From Leptolyngbya subtilissima AS-A7 (GTDB lineage Bacteria > Cyanobacteriota > Cyanobacteriia > Phormidesmidales > Phormidesmidaceae), in contig NZ_JAMPKY010000013.1 of the NCBI RefSeq assembly GCF_039962255.1, positions 62,001 to 126,000 on the forward strand: a stretch of DNA of 64,000 nucleotides, given 5' to 3'. The translations under genes and the position numbers were made by a program. This document shows, one piece after another, positions 45,715-55,247 of the stretch. Position 1 is the stretch's first letter. Each line of letters opens with the position of its first letter. The notes beneath the pieces are model-generated. The model made no database searches. It saw only the letters and a list, made by a program, of their open reading frames with translations, and was not told where the DNA came from.

Positions 45715-45987
45715 TTAAAACAGTTCCCTATCGTCGTCATCGTCAAGGGTGCTGTAGGGCGATGGGGGGCGATCGCTGCTCCAGGCCCACCAGGGGGTGG
45801 CGCACTCGCCGCAGTGATAAAACTCTTGCCATTTGCGGCGGTGGTCGGCTCCGTAGACGGGCGATCGGCGGTTGATCCAAACGGCTTTAGCCTGGCGGCT
45901 CTCGGCCCCACACTGGGGGCAGCAAAACTCGCTGGCGTGGGTGGCAGACTCGGCCCAGTCGGGCGAAAAAGGGGAAAAAGCTTCCAT
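45715..45987 (-). CDS. Small zinc-ribbon-like protein
   Basis: Ninety residues with two CxxC pairs (FCCPQCGAESRQAKAVWINR and YHCGECATPWWAWSSD) that could bind one zinc ion, aromatic residues between them, and a strongly acidic tail (TLDDDDDRELF). The family is not known to me by function; similar proteins occur in cyanobacteria. Confidence 0.65.
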   Translation of the reverse strand: MEAFSPFSPDWAESATHASEFCCPQCGAESRQAKAVWINRRSPVYGADHRRKWQEFYHCGECATPWWAWSSDRPPSPYSTLDDDDDRELF

Positions 45988-46229
45988 AGGGTGGAGCGGG
46001 GGGTCAGTTCTATTATGAGCCAGTCGAAGGATGGTTTGAGGCTTATGGTCTAAGGTCTACGGTTCAAGGTTTATGGTTCTAGGCAAAACCGTGGACCGTG
46101 AGCCTGTTACCTTACAGTTGGCATCTATCCCAGGGTTAAGTTCTAGAACAAGCCGCTTCGCTAGCGACGATCTTCGGCATAATCGGTGGCAGGCTCGCCA
46201 ATTTTGGGCCAAAAGGAGAATGGCACCGC

Positions 46230-47645
46230 ATGGCACTGCGTTTGATTTCGCTGCTAGGGATTTTTGGCCTTTGCTTTATTGCCTGGCTAGGTTCAGAAGA
46301 TCGGCGGCGGGTACCGTGGAAGGTAATTGGCTGGGGCATTGCCATTCAGCTGTTAGTGGGGTTACTGGTGTTTTTGCTGCCCTTTACCCGCTCGGTAGTG
46401 GTCTGGCTCAGCTCTATTCTCAACGCCCTAATCGATGCGTCTGATGCTGGGGCTCGGTTTTTGTTTGGCCCCATTTTTGTGCCCGACTTTAACCAAACCG
46501 TTGGCCCTGCTGGAGCTGGACGCTGGATTGCTCGTGCTCTGACGCCGCCCTTTACCGCCGTGCCGGGCGATCGCTTGGGAACCGACAACCTCAACCTGGG
46601 CTACATTTTCGCATTCAGGTCGCTGCCCCAGGTGGTGTTTTTTGCCTCCATTTTTGCGCTGCTGTATAACTTGGGCGTGGTGCAGCCAATTGTGCGAGTG
46701 TTTGCCCGCTTCTTTCGCTGGGCGATGAATATCAGCGGAGCCGAGGCCCTGGCGGGGGCGGCGAATATTTTTGTCGGCATTGAGTCGGCGATCGCCATCA
46801 AACCTTTCTTGGAGCGCATGACCCGCAGCGAGCTGTGCGCTGTGTTGGCGGGCTGTTTTGGCTCTATTGCCTCCACGGTGCTGGGCCTCTACGCCGGCTA
46901 TCTGCGGCCCATTTTTCCATCGATTGCGGGCCACCTGATGTCGGCCTCGGTACTGACAATTCCAGCCTGTTTTGTGATGGCTAAAATTTTGGTACCCGAG
47001 CGAGAGGTGCCCGACACCCTAGGCAAGGTGCCCGCCGTCGACTTGGCCGACGACGAGCAGCAAAGCCCAATGGATAGCCTGATTTTGGGTGCCCTCGACG
47101 GCGTCAAAATGGCGGTGGGCATTGTTGCCGCCCTAATCGCCATTCTGGGGCTGATCGCCCTGCTCAATTTGCTCTTTGCCCAACTAGCCAGCCTGTCCAC
47201 CAGCGAGTTTGCTCTCTGGCGCGTCATCGGTCAGGTGTTTAGCGTGATCACGCTGCAGAACATTATGGGGGTGCTGTTTTTGCCCCTCACCTTTCTCACC
47301 GGAGTTTCCCTTGATTGGCAAGAGCTGTGGCTGTCGTCGCAGCTGATTGGGCGACGGTTTTTAGAAACAGCGATCCCGCCTTATATCGGCCTAGCCAATG
47401 CTGCTGCCGAGGGTACGCTGAGCGATCGCGCCCTGGTGATTGTTAGCTACGCCCTCTGCGGCTTTGCCCACCTGCCCTCGGTGGGCATCTTTGTCGGCGG
47501 TCTCTCGACCTTGGTACCCTCCCGCCGCAAAGACATTAGCGAAGTTGCCTGGAAAGCGCTGTGGGCGGGCACCCTTGCCACGCTGATGACCGGCTGCGTG
47601 GCGGGCATCTTTTTCTACGAAGGCGCGGCAGTGCTGGGTCGGTAA
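46230..47645 (+). CDS. Concentrative nucleoside transporter (NupC/CNT family)
   Basis: A 471-residue membrane protein. It has the CNT core: FAFRSLPQVVFFASIFALLY, SGAEALAGAANIFVGIESAI then AIKPFLERMTRSELCAVLAG, STVLGLYAGYLRPIFPSIAG, SASVLTIPACFVMAKI, and YALCGFAHLPSVGIFVGGLS. These hold the nucleoside-binding residues (GxxxxF-G-ES and the SxGxxLG-like turn). It imports nucleosides with Na+ or H+. Length is normal. AGGAG lies a little far upstream of the ATG. Followed by a palindromic repeat. Confidence 0.9.
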   Translation: MALRLISLLGIFGLCFIAWLGSEDRRRVPWKVIGWGIAIQLLVGLLVFLLPFTRSVVVWLSSILNALIDASDAGARFLFGPIFVPDFNQTVGPAGAGRWIARALTPPFTAVPGDRLGTDNLNLGYIFAFRSLPQVVFFASIFALLYNLGVVQPIVRVFARFFRWAMNISGAEALAGAANIFVGIESAIAIKPFLERMTRSELCAVLAGCFGSIASTVLGLYAGYLRPIFPSIAGHLMSASVLTIPACFVMAKILVPEREVPDTLGKVPAVDLADDEQQSPMDSLILGALDGVKMAVGIVAALIAILGLIALLNLLFAQLASLSTSEFALWRVIGQVFSVITLQNIMGVLFLPLTFLTGVSLDWQELWLSSQLIGRRFLETAIPPYIGLANAAAEGTLSDRALVIVSYALCGFAHLPSVGIFVGGLSTLVPSRRKDISEVAWKALWAGTLATLMTGCVAGIFFYEGAAVLGR

Positions 47646-47731
47646 GAGGCTTCAGTTTTCAGCAGATGACCGTCCGCCTTGGTGTCTAATACGAAATCTG
47701 CCTTGAGAAACCCCGGCTCAAAATAGAGATC

Positions 47732-47764
47732 TTGTAGGGGCATTGCAGTGCAATGCCCCTACAA
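47732..47764. repeat. Perfect 33-bp palindrome, REP-like family copy 2
   Basis: Arms of 16 bases (TTGTAGGGGCATTGCA on the left) around a single G, between the convergent transporter and gamma-glutamyltransferase genes. Possible bidirectional terminator. Confidence 0.8.
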
Positions 47765-47824
47765 ACCGGGTGTAACTGAATAGGATTCGGTATAAACCCG
47801 TAATAGGTTAGTCTTGACCAAGCC

Positions 47825-49417
47825 TTAGAGGCCTGCGATCGCTCCCTCACTGCGGCGATCGCAGCCGCCCAGCAGCCCATCTGGATTCACCTGAATGGCG
47901 TGGGCGTGGCCCATTTGCTCGGCCCATGCAGGAGCCTCGGTGACCTGATGTCCTCGCTGCTCTAGGGCTTGGCGAACTTCAGCAGGAATCCAATTTTCCA
48001 TTGCCAGTTGGGTAGAGGCCTCGCCCCAGGTGCGACCCCACAGCCAGCGAGGCAGATCGATCGCCGCCTGGGGAGAATAGCCAAAGTCCAACATTCTAGT
48101 CAGTAGCGCCAGCTGGGTCTGAGGCTGGCCCTCGCCGCCCATGGTGCCCAGCACTAAGTAGGGCTTGCCGTCGTTGAGCACTAGACCGGGCATGAGGGTG
48201 TGAAAGGGACGCTTGCCGGGTTCTAGAGCGTTGGGGTGGTCGGGGTCAAGGGAAAACAGCGAGCCTCGATTTTGCAGGGGAAAGCCCAGCTCAGGCGGCA
48301 CTACCCCCGACCCAAAGTCGAAGTACAGGCTTTGAATCGTCGATACGGCATTGCCCTCACTGTCTACTACGGCGAGGTAAACAGTGTCGCCGCCGATCTC
48401 CGGAGTCGGGTAGCCTTGGGCCACGGCCATACTCAGCCGAGCTCGGCGGCGATCGCCATAGGGTTTCGAGATCAGCTCTCCTAGCGGAATGTCGGTAAAG
48501 TCGGGGTCACTCAGCCAGCGATCGCGATCGGCAAAGGCCAGCTTGGTAGCCTCTACCAGCAGATGGTAATAGTCGGTGGTGCCGTGGCCGATGGTGTGCA
48601 GGTTAAACCCCTCCAGCACATTCAGCATTTGCAACACCGTAAACCCTTGGGTGTTGGGGGGCAGCTGGCACACCTGGTGGCCCCGATAGGTGGTGCTGAT
48701 CGGCTCTACCCAGGTAGCGCTGTGGTGAGCGAAGTCGTCGCGGGTCAGCCAGCCGCCCAGAGCGCTCAGGTAGTCTAGGGTCTGCGCGGCGATTTCTCCC
48801 TGGTAAAAATCTTGGGAACCAGCGACGGCTAGGCGGCGTAGGGTTTTTCCCATCGGTAGGTTAGTCACTTGCAACCCAGCAGTCGGCACCTCACCTCCCG
48901 GCAAAAAGGGATTTTTCTCGCCGCCGTAGGCCCGGAGAAACTCAGCGTTGGCCCGCGTCCAGCGAGCCTGGGATTTGGAGCAGGGATAGCCCTGTTCGGC
49001 TAGGGCGATCGCGGGCTGAAGCAGGTCAGCCCAGGGCAGACGGCCAAAACGCTGGTGCATTTCGCCCCAGGCTGAGACACCCCCCGGCACTGTGATTACT
49101 GCCTGGGGGCCGCGCTGAGGAATGGCAGTTAGACCTAAGGATGTGAAGCGATCGCGATCGCAGCTCGCTCCCGCCCTGCCCGAGCCATTGAGACCGTAGA
49201 GCTGGCCTGAGCTAGCCTGGTAGCCCAGCCAAAAGCCATCGCCGCCCAGCCCGGTCATGGCGGGGTAGACCACCGATAGGGCCGCTTGGGTGGCGATCGC
49301 CGCATCGACTGCGTTGCCCCCCTGACTGAGCACGTTGAGGCCAGCGGTGGAGGCCAGGTAGTGGGGGCAGACCACCATCGCGGAAGGGGTAGCAGATGGG
49401 GCAGAGACTAGAGCCAT
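47825..49417 (-). CDS. ggt: Gamma-glutamyltransferase-family protein
   Basis: A 530-residue Ntn-hydrolase precursor. LASTAGLNVLSQGGNAVDAA and SVVYPAMTGLGGDGFWLGYQ are the N-terminal signature, and GGDTVYLAVVDSEGNAVSTI places the autoprocessing Thr (in GGDT) about residue 342, with SLYFDFGSGVVPPELGF after it. LGTMGGEGQPQTQLALLTR is close to the family end. It would cleave glutathione or related gamma-glutamyl compounds. No signal peptide is visible, so it may be cytoplasmic, unlike classical Ggt. Confidence 0.88.
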   Translation of the reverse strand: MALVSAPSATPSAMVVCPHYLASTAGLNVLSQGGNAVDAAIATQAALSVVYPAMTGLGGDGFWLGYQASSGQLYGLNGSGRAGASCDRDRFTSLGLTAIPQRGPQAVITVPGGVSAWGEMHQRFGRLPWADLLQPAIALAEQGYPCSKSQARWTRANAEFLRAYGGEKNPFLPGGEVPTAGLQVTNLPMGKTLRRLAVAGSQDFYQGEIAAQTLDYLSALGGWLTRDDFAHHSATWVEPISTTYRGHQVCQLPPNTQGFTVLQMLNVLEGFNLHTIGHGTTDYYHLLVEATKLAFADRDRWLSDPDFTDIPLGELISKPYGDRRRARLSMAVAQGYPTPEIGGDTVYLAVVDSEGNAVSTIQSLYFDFGSGVVPPELGFPLQNRGSLFSLDPDHPNALEPGKRPFHTLMPGLVLNDGKPYLVLGTMGGEGQPQTQLALLTRMLDFGYSPQAAIDLPRWLWGRTWGEASTQLAMENWIPAEVRQALEQRGHQVTEAPAWAEQMGHAHAIQVNPDGLLGGCDRRSEGAIAGL

Positions 49418-49557
49418 AGCTAACTCAGGACTACATCAGCGTTGGGCCTAGAAGATTAGCATTTTTGCGGTGCACGGGTTCTGGGCGTTTATCGTCGGCC
49501 CCATCGTGCTGTCGGTGATGTCTACTGCGTTGAACAACTTTTTTGTCGGTCGGGCTC

Positions 49558-50574
49558 TCAAGCCTCGGGCCAAAGAGCTCGCAGGATAGGGGTAGTGCTA
49601 ACAGCGCCTGGGTTAACCGATTGCCCAGGGCTAGGGGGCATCACGTAGATAGCCTGGTACTGGTTGCGGCCTTGGGCCTTGGCCTGGTAGAGGGCCTGAT
49701 CGGCGGTAAACACCAAGTCAGAGGGCAAATAATCGGCCATGGGTAACACGTTGGCAACACCGCAGCTAATTGTGACGATCGCGCTGGGGGCTGTGTTGTG
49801 GGGCAATCCCCGTTGCTGAACCGCTGTCACCAGCCGCTGGCTGATGACGGTTGCCCCCTCCAAAGTGGTGTTGGGCAAAATAATGGCAAACTCTTCACCG
49901 CCGTAGCGGGTAACAATGTCGGCTGGGCGGCTAATGCACTGGCTGAGGGTTTTGGCCACTTCTTGAAGACAGCGATCGCCTGCCTGATGCCCATAGTGGT
50001 CGTTGTAGTCTTTGAAATGGTCAATGTCGCAGATCACCAGCGACAGCGACAGGTGTTCGCGCACACCCCGACCCCACTCCTGCAAGAGATATTCGTCAAA
50101 GCGGCGGCGGTTGGCCACCTGGGTGAGGCTGTCGATCATCGTCAGCTGCTGGAGCTGGTAGTTGGCCTCCCGCAGCTGAATCTCTAAGCGGTGCTGCAAA
50201 ATTAGCCGCCGCACCCGCTGGCGCAGCACTGCCCAGTTAATCGGCTTGGTGACATAGTCGACCACCCCAATTTCAAACGCCTGATCTACCGATTTTTCGT
50301 CCTCTAGGCCGGTAATCATCAGCACCGGTGCCAGGTTGCCCTGGGTTAAATCCTGTAGTCGTCGGCAGACCTCAAAGCCGTCTACCACCGGCATCAACGC
50401 GTCCAGCAGCACCAGATCGGGCACGTGATAAAAGTACAGGTTTAGGGCCGCTTCTCCATGGGCAGCTTCGATCACCTGGTAGCCCTCGCGCTCCAGATAG
50501 CGGGTCAGCATATGGCGGATAAACGGGTCATCGTCGGCTACCAAAATTACCGCTGAATCAGAATTGACTGGCAT
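49558..50574 (-). CDS. REC-GGDEF response regulator (diguanylate cyclase)
   Basis: A 338-residue protein: receiver domain (VILVADDDPFIRHMLTRYLE; acceptor Asp in LVLLDALMPVVDG; Lys in VTKPIN), then a GGDEF domain with RYGGEEFAIILPN, the active-site motif, and an inhibitory I-site RPAD five residues earlier. It should make cyclic-di-GMP when phosphorylated. It overlaps the upstream LOV-kinase gene by 17 bp on the same strand, so the kinase is its probable phospho-donor. Confidence 0.92.
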   Translation of the reverse strand: MPVNSDSAVILVADDDPFIRHMLTRYLEREGYQVIEAAHGEAALNLYFYHVPDLVLLDALMPVVDGFEVCRRLQDLTQGNLAPVLMITGLEDEKSVDQAFEIGVVDYVTKPINWAVLRQRVRRLILQHRLEIQLREANYQLQQLTMIDSLTQVANRRRFDEYLLQEWGRGVREHLSLSLVICDIDHFKDYNDHYGHQAGDRCLQEVAKTLSQCISRPADIVTRYGGEEFAIILPNTTLEGATVISQRLVTAVQQRGLPHNTAPSAIVTISCGVANVLPMADYLPSDLVFTADQALYQAKAQGRNQYQAIYVMPPSPGQSVNPGAVSTTPILRALWPEA

Positions 50575-53449
50575 GGTTGGTGACCTCCTGGGAAACCAAG
50601 GCAGACTGTAGGGCCGTTTTGACCTCAGCTAGAGCGTAGTGAATTGATTCCACCTGGTCAGCGACGAGCGGACTGGGGGCCTGGCGTAGGGCCGCTTCTA
50701 AATCTCGGCAGAGGACCGCGAGGTGGTCGGCACTCACGGAGGCGCTGCTCGACTTGAGGGTGTGGGCAGCCCGTTGCAGGGTGAGCCAGTCGTGCTGAGC
50801 CAGGGCAGCGAGCATGTCGGCCATGAGCTGGTCGGCACTCCCAAGGTAGCTGACAATCAGGTCGGCCATAAAGCTAGGGTCGCCGCCTACGGTGGTGGCA
50901 AAGGTGTGTAGTGCCATCAAATCGACCGCGAGGGCGGTGAGGGGGGCACCAGCCTCTAACACCCGAACGAGCTCCTCCAGGCGAATGGGTTTGCTGATGT
51001 AGTCATCCATGCCGGCCTGGAGACACTGTTCGCGATCGCCCTGCATGGCGTTGGCGGTGACGGCTACCAAGCGGGGGCGGCGGGTGGGCCAGCGCTGCAC
51101 GATCTGTCGGGCGGCGGCGAGGCCGTCCATTTCAGGCATTTGCACATCCATCAGCACCAGATCGTAGGGCTGCTGTTCGAGGGCGTCCAGCACCTCGTAA
51201 CCGTTGGCGGCTACATCGGCCCGGTAGCCCAGGTGCCGCAAAATTTGCAGGGCTACCTTTTGGTTCACTACATTATCTTCGGCTAGCAAAATTCGCTGAG
51301 GGCACCGCCGCCCCAGGTCGACGTCCATCAGAGCCGGTCGGGGGCGCGGCGATACACGCACGGCCTCTGGCTGTTCGGCCAGGGCAGCGGCCAGAGCGGC
51401 CATCAGCTGGTTCTGCTTGACGGGTTTGGTCAGGTAGGCAGCAAACAGGCCCTGCTGGGCAATGCTGTGGTGCCAGCCCAGAGAGGTCAGCATCACCAGG
51501 GGCAGCGATCGCTCCATAGACCGCTGGTGCAGGGCCTCGGCTAGAGCCAGACCGTCCATGCCCGGCATCTGCATATCTAAAATGGCTAGGTCAAAGCGCT
51601 GGGTCTCTAGGGCCTCTAAGGCGGCCAAGCCTGAGTCTACAGTCACCACAGCCATACCCCATCCCTGAAGCTGAAGCTGAAGAATTTTGCGGTTGGTAGC
51701 ATTGTCGTCTACCACCAGCAGATGACGGCCCTGGAGACTGTGGGCAGGGGGCGACCCGACCAGCCGCGGCGGTTGCGGATCAAGGGTGGCCTGCAGGGTG
51801 AAGTAAAAGGTTGACCCCTGACCCTCAACACTTTCTACCCAGAGCGTGCCCCCCATTAGTTCGCACAGCCGCTTGCTAATGGCCAGGCCCAGGCCGGTGC
51901 CGCCAAACTGCCGGGTGGTAGAGGCATCCACCTGGCTAAAGGGTTGGAACAGGCGGTGCAGACGAGCCGCCGGAATGCCAATGCCGGTATCTTTGACCGC
52001 CACTTGCAGGGTGACTTGGTCGCTGGTGGTCTGCGGTTGAGCCTGGACTGAAACAATCACTTCCCCATGGGGGGTGAACTTGATGGCGTTGTTGACCAAG
52101 TTGACGAGCACCTGACGCAGGCGGCTGACATCGCCCATCAGGTGTTGGGGTACCTGGGGAGGCAGCAGGTAGGCTAGCTCTAAGCCTTTCCCAGAAGCTT
52201 TAGCGGCCAGCAAATCCATGGCTTCTTCTAGGCAGGTGCGCAGGTTAAAGGGCTGGGTTTCTAGATCGAGCTTGCCCGACTCAATTTTTGAAAAGTCGAG
52301 GATGTCGTTAATGATGGTCAGCAGCGCATCGCTGGCGTTGCGAGTGGTTTCGACAAAGTCGCGCTGCTGGTCAGTGAGGGGGGTGTCAAGCAGCAGGCCG
52401 GTCATGCCGATCACGGCGTTCATGGGCGTGCGAATTTCGTGGCTCATCATGGCTAGAAACTCGCTTTTGGCCTGGTTGGCGGCCTCAGCGGCGCAGCGGG
52501 CCTGGTCGAGGTCTTGCAAGTGCTGGTGCAGCTGGGCTTCGGCAAGCTTGCGATCGCTAATGTCGGTCTGAATGCCCACAAAGTGAGTCAGCTGGCCGTG
52601 GGGGTCGTAAATCGGTGAAATACTGAGCTGGTTCCAGTATTGTTGGCCATCCTTGCGGTAGTTGATTGCCTCTATAGTGCAACCTTGGCCGCTGGCCATG
52701 GCTTGACGCAGGGTTTCTAGGCCAGATTGATCATGCTTGCCCCCCTGCAAAAAGCGGCAGTTGCGCCCCAGGGCTTCGGCGGCGGAGTAGCTAGTGATGC
52801 GCTCAAAGGCGGGGTTAACGTAAATTACTGGATTGTCGGGCTGGCGGGCATCGGTAATCACGATGCCGTTGCTGCTGGCGGCGATCGCCCGCTCTTGCAG
52901 GCGCAGGGTTTCCCGCAGTCGCTGACGCTCTAGGTCAGCCTGCTGAATCTGTTCGATCTGGTGGTGCAGATCGAGCTGGGCCACCACCTGGGCAGCCAGT
53001 ATTTCTAGGGCCTGCCGCTGCAAGGCGGTAAGGGTGCGAGGTACATGGTCAACCACGCAGAGGGTGCCGAGGGCGTAGCCATCGGTGGTGATCAGCGGCA
53101 TACCGGCGTAGAAGCGCAGATTCAACTCCCCAGTGACTAGGGGGTTATCAAAGAAACGTTTGTCTTCTAGGGCATTAGGCACCTCCATTAACTTCGGCTG
53201 CAAAATGGCGTAGGCGCAAAAAGCCACATCGCGGGTAGTTTCGGGTACAGCAACGCAGCCCACGCGGGCTTTGAACCACTGGCGATGCTGGTCGATGAGG
53301 CTAACCAGGGCGATGGGCACATCACACACCATTGCCGCTAGTCGAGTCAGATTGTCGAAGCCCTCGGCGGGGGGCGTGTCGAGAATGTGATAGTCGTGCA
53401 GCGCCTGCAAACGACAGGCTTCGTTGATGGGTAGGAGTGCAGGTTGCAT
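50558..53449 (-). CDS. GAF-LOV hybrid histidine kinase (blue-light sensor)
   Basis: From ATG 53449, 963 residues. A GAF domain (about 15-160) is followed by a PAS domain of LOV type (about 185-300): VNPAFERITSYSAAEALGRN then CRFLQGG gives the LOV core GRNCRFLQ with photo-adduct Cys231, and NYRKDGQQYWNQLSISPIYD and HFVGIQTDIS complete it. The kinase core has His337 (MMSHEIRTPMNAVIGM) and ATP-binding motifs (LVNNAIKFTPHGE, GTGLGLAIS). Two receiver domains (LAILDMQMPGMDG; LVLMDVQMPEMDG) and a C-terminal Hpt domain (AAHTLKSSSASVSA) follow. The start at 53524 is less likely. Output is the overlapping REC-GGDEF gene. Confidence 0.9.
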   Translation of the reverse strand: MQPALLPINEACRLQALHDYHILDTPPAEGFDNLTRLAAMVCDVPIALVSLIDQHRQWFKARVGCVAVPETTRDVAFCAYAILQPKLMEVPNALEDKRFFDNPLVTGELNLRFYAGMPLITTDGYALGTLCVVDHVPRTLTALQRQALEILAAQVVAQLDLHHQIEQIQQADLERQRLRETLRLQERAIAASSNGIVITDARQPDNPVIYVNPAFERITSYSAAEALGRNCRFLQGGKHDQSGLETLRQAMASGQGCTIEAINYRKDGQQYWNQLSISPIYDPHGQLTHFVGIQTDISDRKLAEAQLHQHLQDLDQARCAAEAANQAKSEFLAMMSHEIRTPMNAVIGMTGLLLDTPLTDQQRDFVETTRNASDALLTIINDILDFSKIESGKLDLETQPFNLRTCLEEAMDLLAAKASGKGLELAYLLPPQVPQHLMGDVSRLRQVLVNLVNNAIKFTPHGEVIVSVQAQPQTTSDQVTLQVAVKDTGIGIPAARLHRLFQPFSQVDASTTRQFGGTGLGLAISKRLCELMGGTLWVESVEGQGSTFYFTLQATLDPQPPRLVGSPPAHSLQGRHLLVVDDNATNRKILQLQLQGWGMAVVTVDSGLAALEALETQRFDLAILDMQMPGMDGLALAEALHQRSMERSLPLVMLTSLGWHHSIAQQGLFAAYLTKPVKQNQLMAALAAALAEQPEAVRVSPRPRPALMDVDLGRRCPQRILLAEDNVVNQKVALQILRHLGYRADVAANGYEVLDALEQQPYDLVLMDVQMPEMDGLAAARQIVQRWPTRRPRLVAVTANAMQGDREQCLQAGMDDYISKPIRLEELVRVLEAGAPLTALAVDLMALHTFATTVGGDPSFMADLIVSYLGSADQLMADMLAALAQHDWLTLQRAAHTLKSSSASVSADHLAVLCRDLEAALRQAPSPLVADQVESIHYALAEVKTALQSALVSQEVTNHASQF

Positions 53450-53869
53450 AGACCATGGCCCTTCAGAACAAAGACTCAGGGCGAGGCTGGTCTCGCAACC
53501 ACACCCCACTGAGGGAAGCGACATATCCTTCAGAGTACCCAGTTGGATGTATTAGGTTTTACCATTTTGGCTGGATCGGGGTCGGCAAAGATACTGAGCT
53601 GGGCAGTTGTCTATGCTCGTCCAAAGCTGAATTTGCTCAATGCTCAAGGCTAGCGACTGGCGCTGGGCCTGTTGCCAGGAGATTTCTCACTGCTGCGGAG
53701 TTGGGAGCCGAGATTGTGAGAACGGAGGTGGGCGGGGCGATCGCTCCTAATTCCAACCGGTGGGAACCTTAAATTCAGGGATTTATGGAGCAATCGAACT
53801 GCATCGCTGCGGTTGAGTTAGCTGTTGGATGCCCGGGTGCGTCTGGAGAGTTTTTTCTGAGGACTGGTG
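53450..53869. other. Promoter region of the LOV-kinase operon
   Basis: About 420 bp between divergent genes. Apart from the expected promoters I see no gene, repeat or strong hairpin. Confidence 0.4.
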
Positions 53870-54343
53870 ATGAAACTCAACAATTCTGTCCCCATTGGCA
53901 GCGACAATCTGCTGGCTCGCATGGCTCCCGAAATAGCCGCGACCTTTAGCCCTGCTCAAATTCAAGCGTTGCAGGCAGCGCTAACACCGCGCCGCCATGC
54001 AATCAATATTCGTTTATCGGTGCCGTTGGGCATAACGCGGGTTTACTTAGTGCTGCTGGCCGGTACCGAAGGGCGATCGGAATCTCGCCGTCGTCACGAG
54101 GCCGCTCAGCACCCTTTGTGGACGCCGATAAATTTGCTGGTAATAGCTAGCACTATGGGCCTAGGCATTTTCGCGCTGCTGGCCATGTTACAGATTACCA
54201 ACGCCGATTTACCTGCAGTCTTTAATCCCAAGGCGGCCCCAGCAGGTATTCCTTTCAAAGCAGACCGCACCAGTTGTGAAGAGAGTGGTCGTACCTGGCA
54301 AGAGGGCGACTGTCTTGACTTTGGCCACGACCCCACCTTCTAA
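53870..54343 (+). CDS. Membrane protein of unknown function
   Basis: From ATG 53870 (GAGGA eight bases upstream), 157 residues. The N-terminal part is soluble (AATFSPAQIQALQAALTPRR, HAINIRLSVPLGITRVYLVL), then a basic stretch EGRSESRRRHEAA, one membrane helix (LLVIASTMGLGIFALLAML), and a C-terminal exported tail with two Cys (TSCEESGRTWQEGDCLDFGH) that could form a disulphide. It resembles conserved cyanobacterial proteins of unknown role. Confidence 0.65.
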   Translation: MKLNNSVPIGSDNLLARMAPEIAATFSPAQIQALQAALTPRRHAINIRLSVPLGITRVYLVLLAGTEGRSESRRRHEAAQHPLWTPINLLVIASTMGLGIFALLAMLQITNADLPAVFNPKAAPAGIPFKADRTSCEESGRTWQEGDCLDFGHDPTF

Positions 54344-54376
54344 AGTAACGGCAGGTCAAAGCTAAATTCTGTTTAA

Positions 54377-54416
54377 GGTTGCTCTAGAGACTGATAACTC
54401 ACTCCCTAGAGCAACC
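54377..54416. terminator. Bidirectional terminator between convergent genes
   Basis: GGTTGCTCTAG pairs with CTAGAGCAACC (11 bp), followed on the plus strand by CCTACTTTTTAA. It lies between the stops of the 53870 and 54432 genes. Confidence 0.8.
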
Positions 54417-54431
54417 CCTACTTTTTAACGG

Positions 54432-55067
54432 CTACATGTCTGCCGGTGGCTGAGAATTGGTTGTGGCGTAGTCAGGCAGCATGGCGTTGGCCATTTCGTA
54501 GTGCTCTTCAATGCTGGGCAACAGCTGTGAAGCGTAAGCAATCAAGCTCGGTGACTCACCTTGTGCCACTTCAGTGCGGTACAGCGAGATCGCCTTTAGA
54601 TGAGCATTTGCCTGTACGCCAACATAAGCTTGATCAAACTCAGCACCAGAAAGCTGGGTCAGCTGTGCTGCGATCGCCTGATCAAGCGGATCAACGCGCT
54701 CGCTGGGCAGCTCAAAGCCTTGCTCAGAGGCCTGTTGAGTAAGAACTTCATTAGCGCGAGTGTGCTCATCAATCATGCGCTGAGCATACTGACGAATCGC
54801 TTGATCTTGGGATTTCTCTAGCGCCAGGCGGGAGGTGTCAATTTCAGCATTGTTGCCCTGGTAAGCGAGCTTGAAAAATTCCTGATCCACCGTTGTGACA
54901 GCCGCCCTTTGAGCGCCTTGGGAGGTCTGCTCAGCCGGGGTAGAGGTACCTGTCTGGCTGATGCGCGTGGTTTCAGCAAAACTCGGTAACGCTACCAGAG
55001 ATGCGATCGCGGCAGCACCAGCAGCGCCCATCAAACGCTGGGTCAAACTGTAATTTAGTCGAGTCAT
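54432..55067 (-). CDS. DUF4142 protein, exported
   Basis: A 211-residue protein with a signal peptide (MGAAGAAAIASLVALPSFA, cut about residue 31) and a ferritin-like four-helix DUF4142 domain: FKLAYQGNNAEIDTSRLALE then KSQDQAIRQYAQRMIDEHTR and QAYVGVQANAHLKAISLYRT. DUF4142 proteins are periplasmic or outer-membrane associated and often lie with stress genes. The next genes on this strand (DUF2267 and small membrane proteins) fit a stress-response neighbourhood. Confidence 0.85.
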   Translation of the reverse strand: MTRLNYSLTQRLMGAAGAAAIASLVALPSFAETTRISQTGTSTPAEQTSQGAQRAAVTTVDQEFFKLAYQGNNAEIDTSRLALEKSQDQAIRQYAQRMIDEHTRANEVLTQQASEQGFELPSERVDPLDQAIAAQLTQLSGAEFDQAYVGVQANAHLKAISLYRTEVAQGESPSLIAYASQLLPSIEEHYEMANAMLPDYATTNSQPPADM

Positions 55068-55247
55068 GGTCTTAGATCTCCTGTTCCTGCTTAGTCTGCT
55101 CTGTGGTTAATTACTAACCATTGCTTCAGCGTAGAAGCCCACTTCAAGAGAGCCGTCTGTCACAGGGTCCATTAACGCCGCCTGAAGAGTTGATCTAAAC
55201 CCAGAGATGACTAAGCAGAAAAGAAACGGAAACCGCGATCGCAGAAA

